A stretch of DNA of 16,577 bases from DYGT01 sp964607795 (GTDB taxonomy: Bacteria; Patescibacteriota; Microgenomatia; UBA8517): positions 1-16,577 of the forward strand of contig CAZSLA010000020.1 in the NCBI GenBank assembly GCA_964607795.1, given 5' to 3'. Shown here one piece after another: positions 14,654 through 16,577 of this stretch. A program made the position numbers and the translations under genes. Numbering within the stretch: the first letter of the stretch is position 1; each line of letters begins with the position of its first letter. The notes beneath the pieces were generated by a model, which made no database searches, had not been told where the DNA came from, and saw only the letters and a list, made by a program, of their open reading frames with translations.

Positions 14654-16293
14654 CGAGAAATAAATACTTTATATTCTTAAGTTTAATATTTACCTTGGGT
14701 TTAATTTTGCGGCTCTATAAAATTAATAGTATGCCGCCTTTAAATGCTGATGAAGCCGCTCTGGGTTACAACGCCTATTCACTTATTTTAACCGGCAAAG
14801 ATGAGCACGGAAACAGCTGGCCGATCCATTTTCAATCTTTTAACGACTACAAGCCAGGGGGCTACGTTTACCTTCTGTTGCCCATGGTTTATTTTTTTGG
14901 GCTTAATGTTATAAGTATTCGTATTGTATCTGCAATTTTGGGCAGTTTGGCTCCGGTGCTGCTTGCCATGTTTGTCAACACCTGGTTTGGCAATATGCAA
15001 AAAGAAAAAAAGGTTTATTTTTCTTTGGCAACCGCATTGATGCTTGTCATTTCTCCATGGCATATTCATTTTTCCCGCGGTGCTTGGGAGGTCAATGTGG
15101 CAACCTTTTTTATGCTTGTGGGTGCTTTGTTCTTTTCTCTTGCCGCCAAAAAGCCAAAATTCTATTTATTAGCAATCGTTGCCTTTGTTTGTTCTTTGTA
15201 TGTTTACCACACAGCCCGGGTTGTAGCACCACTTATGGGGCTAGGGATAATGTGGATTAGGCGTGCACATATTAAGCGCAACTTGCGGATGTTTGCTCTT
15301 TCTCTTGCGGTAGGCATGGCTTTAGTTACACCTCTTGTTTATTCAGTTTTTTTTGCCGGAGGGCTTTTACGCGCCCGGGGCGTAGGCATAACCGCGGACC
15401 TGGGATTAATCAACCGTATCAACGAGCTTCGAGGGCAGCATACAGAGATAGCAGGAATGGCAGCTAAACTACTGCACAATAAACCTCTGCAGTATGGATT
15501 GGAGTTCGTTTCAAATTGGGGTGAGCATTATAAGGGTGAATTTTTGTTTGTTTCCGGGGATGAGATCCAGCGCAACAAAGTCCCAGAAACCGGGCTTTTA
15601 TATCTTGTGGAAATTGTCTTTATATTATTCGCCGGGGCGACGATTGCCAAAAATACCAAAGGCTGGGGCTTTATCTTTTGGTGGTTAATAATTGCGCCAA
15701 TAGCCGCGGCTTTTACTTTTCAGTCGCCGAATGCCCTAAGGGCCCAAAACATGACAATACCTTTGGCCATTTTTAGCGGCTATGGGCTGTCGCAAATTTT
15801 TGTTTTTTCCAAGCGTCAAAAACAGACCATGAAAATCGGTCTTTATGTCATTATTATTTTATCAGTTTTATGGAGTCTCACCAGATATTTGCTCATGTAT
15901 TACAAGCATTTGCCTAAAGAATATCCCTATTCTTCGCAATATGGTTTCTCTGAAATGGTTGATTTTTTAAAACAAGAAGAAGCTAAATTTCAAAGCGTTT
16001 TTATTACCACGCGCTACGACCAGCCATACATCATGCTTTTGTATTACAAAAAATATCCGCCGGCTCTGTTTCAGGAGGGCCACAAACTTTCTGAGATTGA
16101 TAATTTTGGCTTTTCCACGGTGGAGAATTTTGCTAAATATAGCTTTCAAAAGATCGATTTTTATGCTCTTGCGCACCAAAACTCAAATAGCCTTATAATT
16201 GGCACAGATGAAGAAATTCCGGAGGAAGCCAACATTGTCAAAGAAATTTATTTTCCAAATGGTAACATTGCTTTTCAGATTGTAGCCAACTAA
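14650..16293 (+). CDS. GT39-like GT-C membrane glycosyltransferase, paralog E (missing one conserved Arg)
   Basis: Predicted 547-residue membrane protein, last of the tandem family. TM1 spans about 6-22. Loop 1 has NADEAALGYNAYSLILTGKD (D34-E35) and FNDYKPGGYVY (64-74; D66, K68). SPWHIHFSRGAWE (135-147) and FLFVSGDEIQ are intact. In the next conserved block, where the other four paralogs have [PG]-x-x-x-[ST]-R, this protein reads AAAFTFQSP. F357 stands at the arginine position and the preceding Pro is Ala, while the later NALR arginine is kept. The C-terminal outer domain has DQPYIMLLYY with Q458, like D. The start is the ATGA overlap with D; no Shine-Dalgarno at normal spacing is seen (GGAGG at 14618-14622 is too far). 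A longer loop (WFGNMQKEKKVYF, 112-124) separates the third and fourth membrane segments. The first-loop acids suggest an active enzyme, possibly with altered donor recognition; that is inference. Confidence 0.84.
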   Translation: MTRNKYFIFLSLIFTLGLILRLYKINSMPPLNADEAALGYNAYSLILTGKDEHGNSWPIHFQSFNDYKPGGYVYLLLPMVYFFGLNVISIRIVSAILGSLAPVLLAMFVNTWFGNMQKEKKVYFSLATALMLVISPWHIHFSRGAWEVNVATFFMLVGALFFSLAAKKPKFYLLAIVAFVCSLYVYHTARVVAPLMGLGIMWIRRAHIKRNLRMFALSLAVGMALVTPLVYSVFFAGGLLRARGVGITADLGLINRINELRGQHTEIAGMAAKLLHNKPLQYGLEFVSNWGEHYKGEFLFVSGDEIQRNKVPETGLLYLVEIVFILFAGATIAKNTKGWGFIFWWLIIAPIAAAFTFQSPNALRAQNMTIPLAIFSGYGLSQIFVFSKRQKQTMKIGLYVIIILSVLWSLTRYLLMYYKHLPKEYPYSSQYGFSEMVDFLKQEEAKFQSVFITTRYDQPYIMLLYYKKYPPALFQEGHKLSEIDNFGFSTVENFAKYSFQKIDFYALAHQNSNSLIIGTDEEIPEEANIVKEIYFPNGNIAFQIVAN

Positions 16294-16297
16294 AGCT

Positions 16298-16577
16298 ATG
16301 AAGTTGAGCGTGGTGCTTGCAACCAAAAACGAAGCGGCAAACATACAAGCCTGCCTAGCATCCATTGTGAGTATTGCCGATGAAGTTATTGTTGTGGATG
16401 AATACTCTTCAGATCAAACGCGCAGCATTGCTCGTGGGATGGGCGCCAAGGTCTTTAAAAACAAGCACAAAATAAATTTTCATGAAAGCAAACAAATGGC
16501 AATCGATAAGGCAAGAGGGGATTGGGTGCTTCTTTTGGATGCGGACGAGCGCGTGAGTGGCAAGCTAGGACGCGAGA
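16298..16577 (+). CDS. WaaE/KdtX-like family 2 glycosyltransferase, N-terminal part (3' end outside window)
   Basis: The frame is open from ATG 16298 to the right edge (93 residues seen). MKLSVVLATKNEAANIQACLASI is the usual GT2 first strand and helix. VIVVDEYSSDQT (30-41) replaces the common VDSGSTDGT but keeps D34. NFHESKQMAIDKARGDWVLLLDADERVS carries DADER (81-85), the metal-binding DxD-type motif. The combination of an 'F-x-x-x-K-x-x-A' helix and LLLDADERVS is typical of the LPS-core-type WaaE/KdtX-like group, as in the fragment at the left edge. The gene starts 4 bases after the paralog E stop, with no Shine-Dalgarno, so re-initiation after E is likely. The product would be a cytoplasmic nucleotide-sugar-dependent transferase. 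Confidence 0.83.
   Translation, partial: MKLSVVLATKNEAANIQACLASIVSIADEVIVVDEYSSDQTRSIARGMGAKVFKNKHKINFHESKQMAIDKARGDWVLLLDADERVSGKLGRE

Overview
The window is one dense, entirely plus-strand glycan-assembly locus: eleven genes in direct succession plus a 4 nt gap to a twelfth, with ATGA or longer overlaps at most junctions. No non-coding stretch reaches 50 bases, and I see no RNA gene, insertion sequence, CRISPR array or factor-independent terminator. TGA is used as an ordinary stop (for example in the ATGA junctions), so the code is the standard one. Overall composition is moderately AT-rich. Tightly overlapped genes, weak or absent Shine-Dalgarno sequences and very many multi-membrane GT-C glycosyltransferases remind me of Candidate Phyla Radiation bacteria, most likely a Microgenomates/Patescibacteria lineage. 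This is inference from style, because no taxonomic marker gene is present.

Layout. (1) 3-293: C-terminus of a WaaE/KdtX-like family 2 glycosyltransferase. (2) 290-1315: cytoplasmic GT-B (GT4) glycosyltransferase. (3) 1278-3656: large AT-rich YfhO-family GT-C membrane protein. (4) 3646-5172: GT39-like GT-C protein with a YDQxRD first loop. (5) 5165-5815: SAM-dependent class I methyltransferase. (6) 5812-6717: rhamnosyltransferase-like GT2. (7) 6733-8448: GT39-like GT-C paralog 'A'. (8) 8445-9689: GT-C protein of the Gpi18/ALG6-ALG8-like type. (9-11) 9722-11368, 11365-13035, 13016-14653 and (12) 14650-16293: GT39-like paralogs 'B', 'C', 'D' and 'E' in tandem. (13) 16298-16577: N-terminus of another WaaE/KdtX-like GT2, cut by the window edge.

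How the genes may work together. The soluble enzymes (GT4, GT2, methyltransferase) would build or cap a lipid-linked glycan on the cytoplasmic side. The eight GT-C membrane proteins (YfhO, YDQxRD, Gpi18-like, and paralogs A-E) would add further sugars on the outer face from polyprenyl-phosphate sugar donors. No flippase, polymerase, ligase or polyprenyl-phosphate-sugar synthase lies in the window, so the acceptor (lipid, polymer or protein) cannot be read from it.

The most distinctive signals are: the five-member paralog array with its own C-terminal extracytoplasmic motif that splits into E-P and Q-P subgroups; loss of an otherwise invariant arginine in paralog E; and -10-like hexamers placed exactly 6 nt before the ATG of paralogs A and B, which suggest leaderless transcripts and internal promoters dividing the array.
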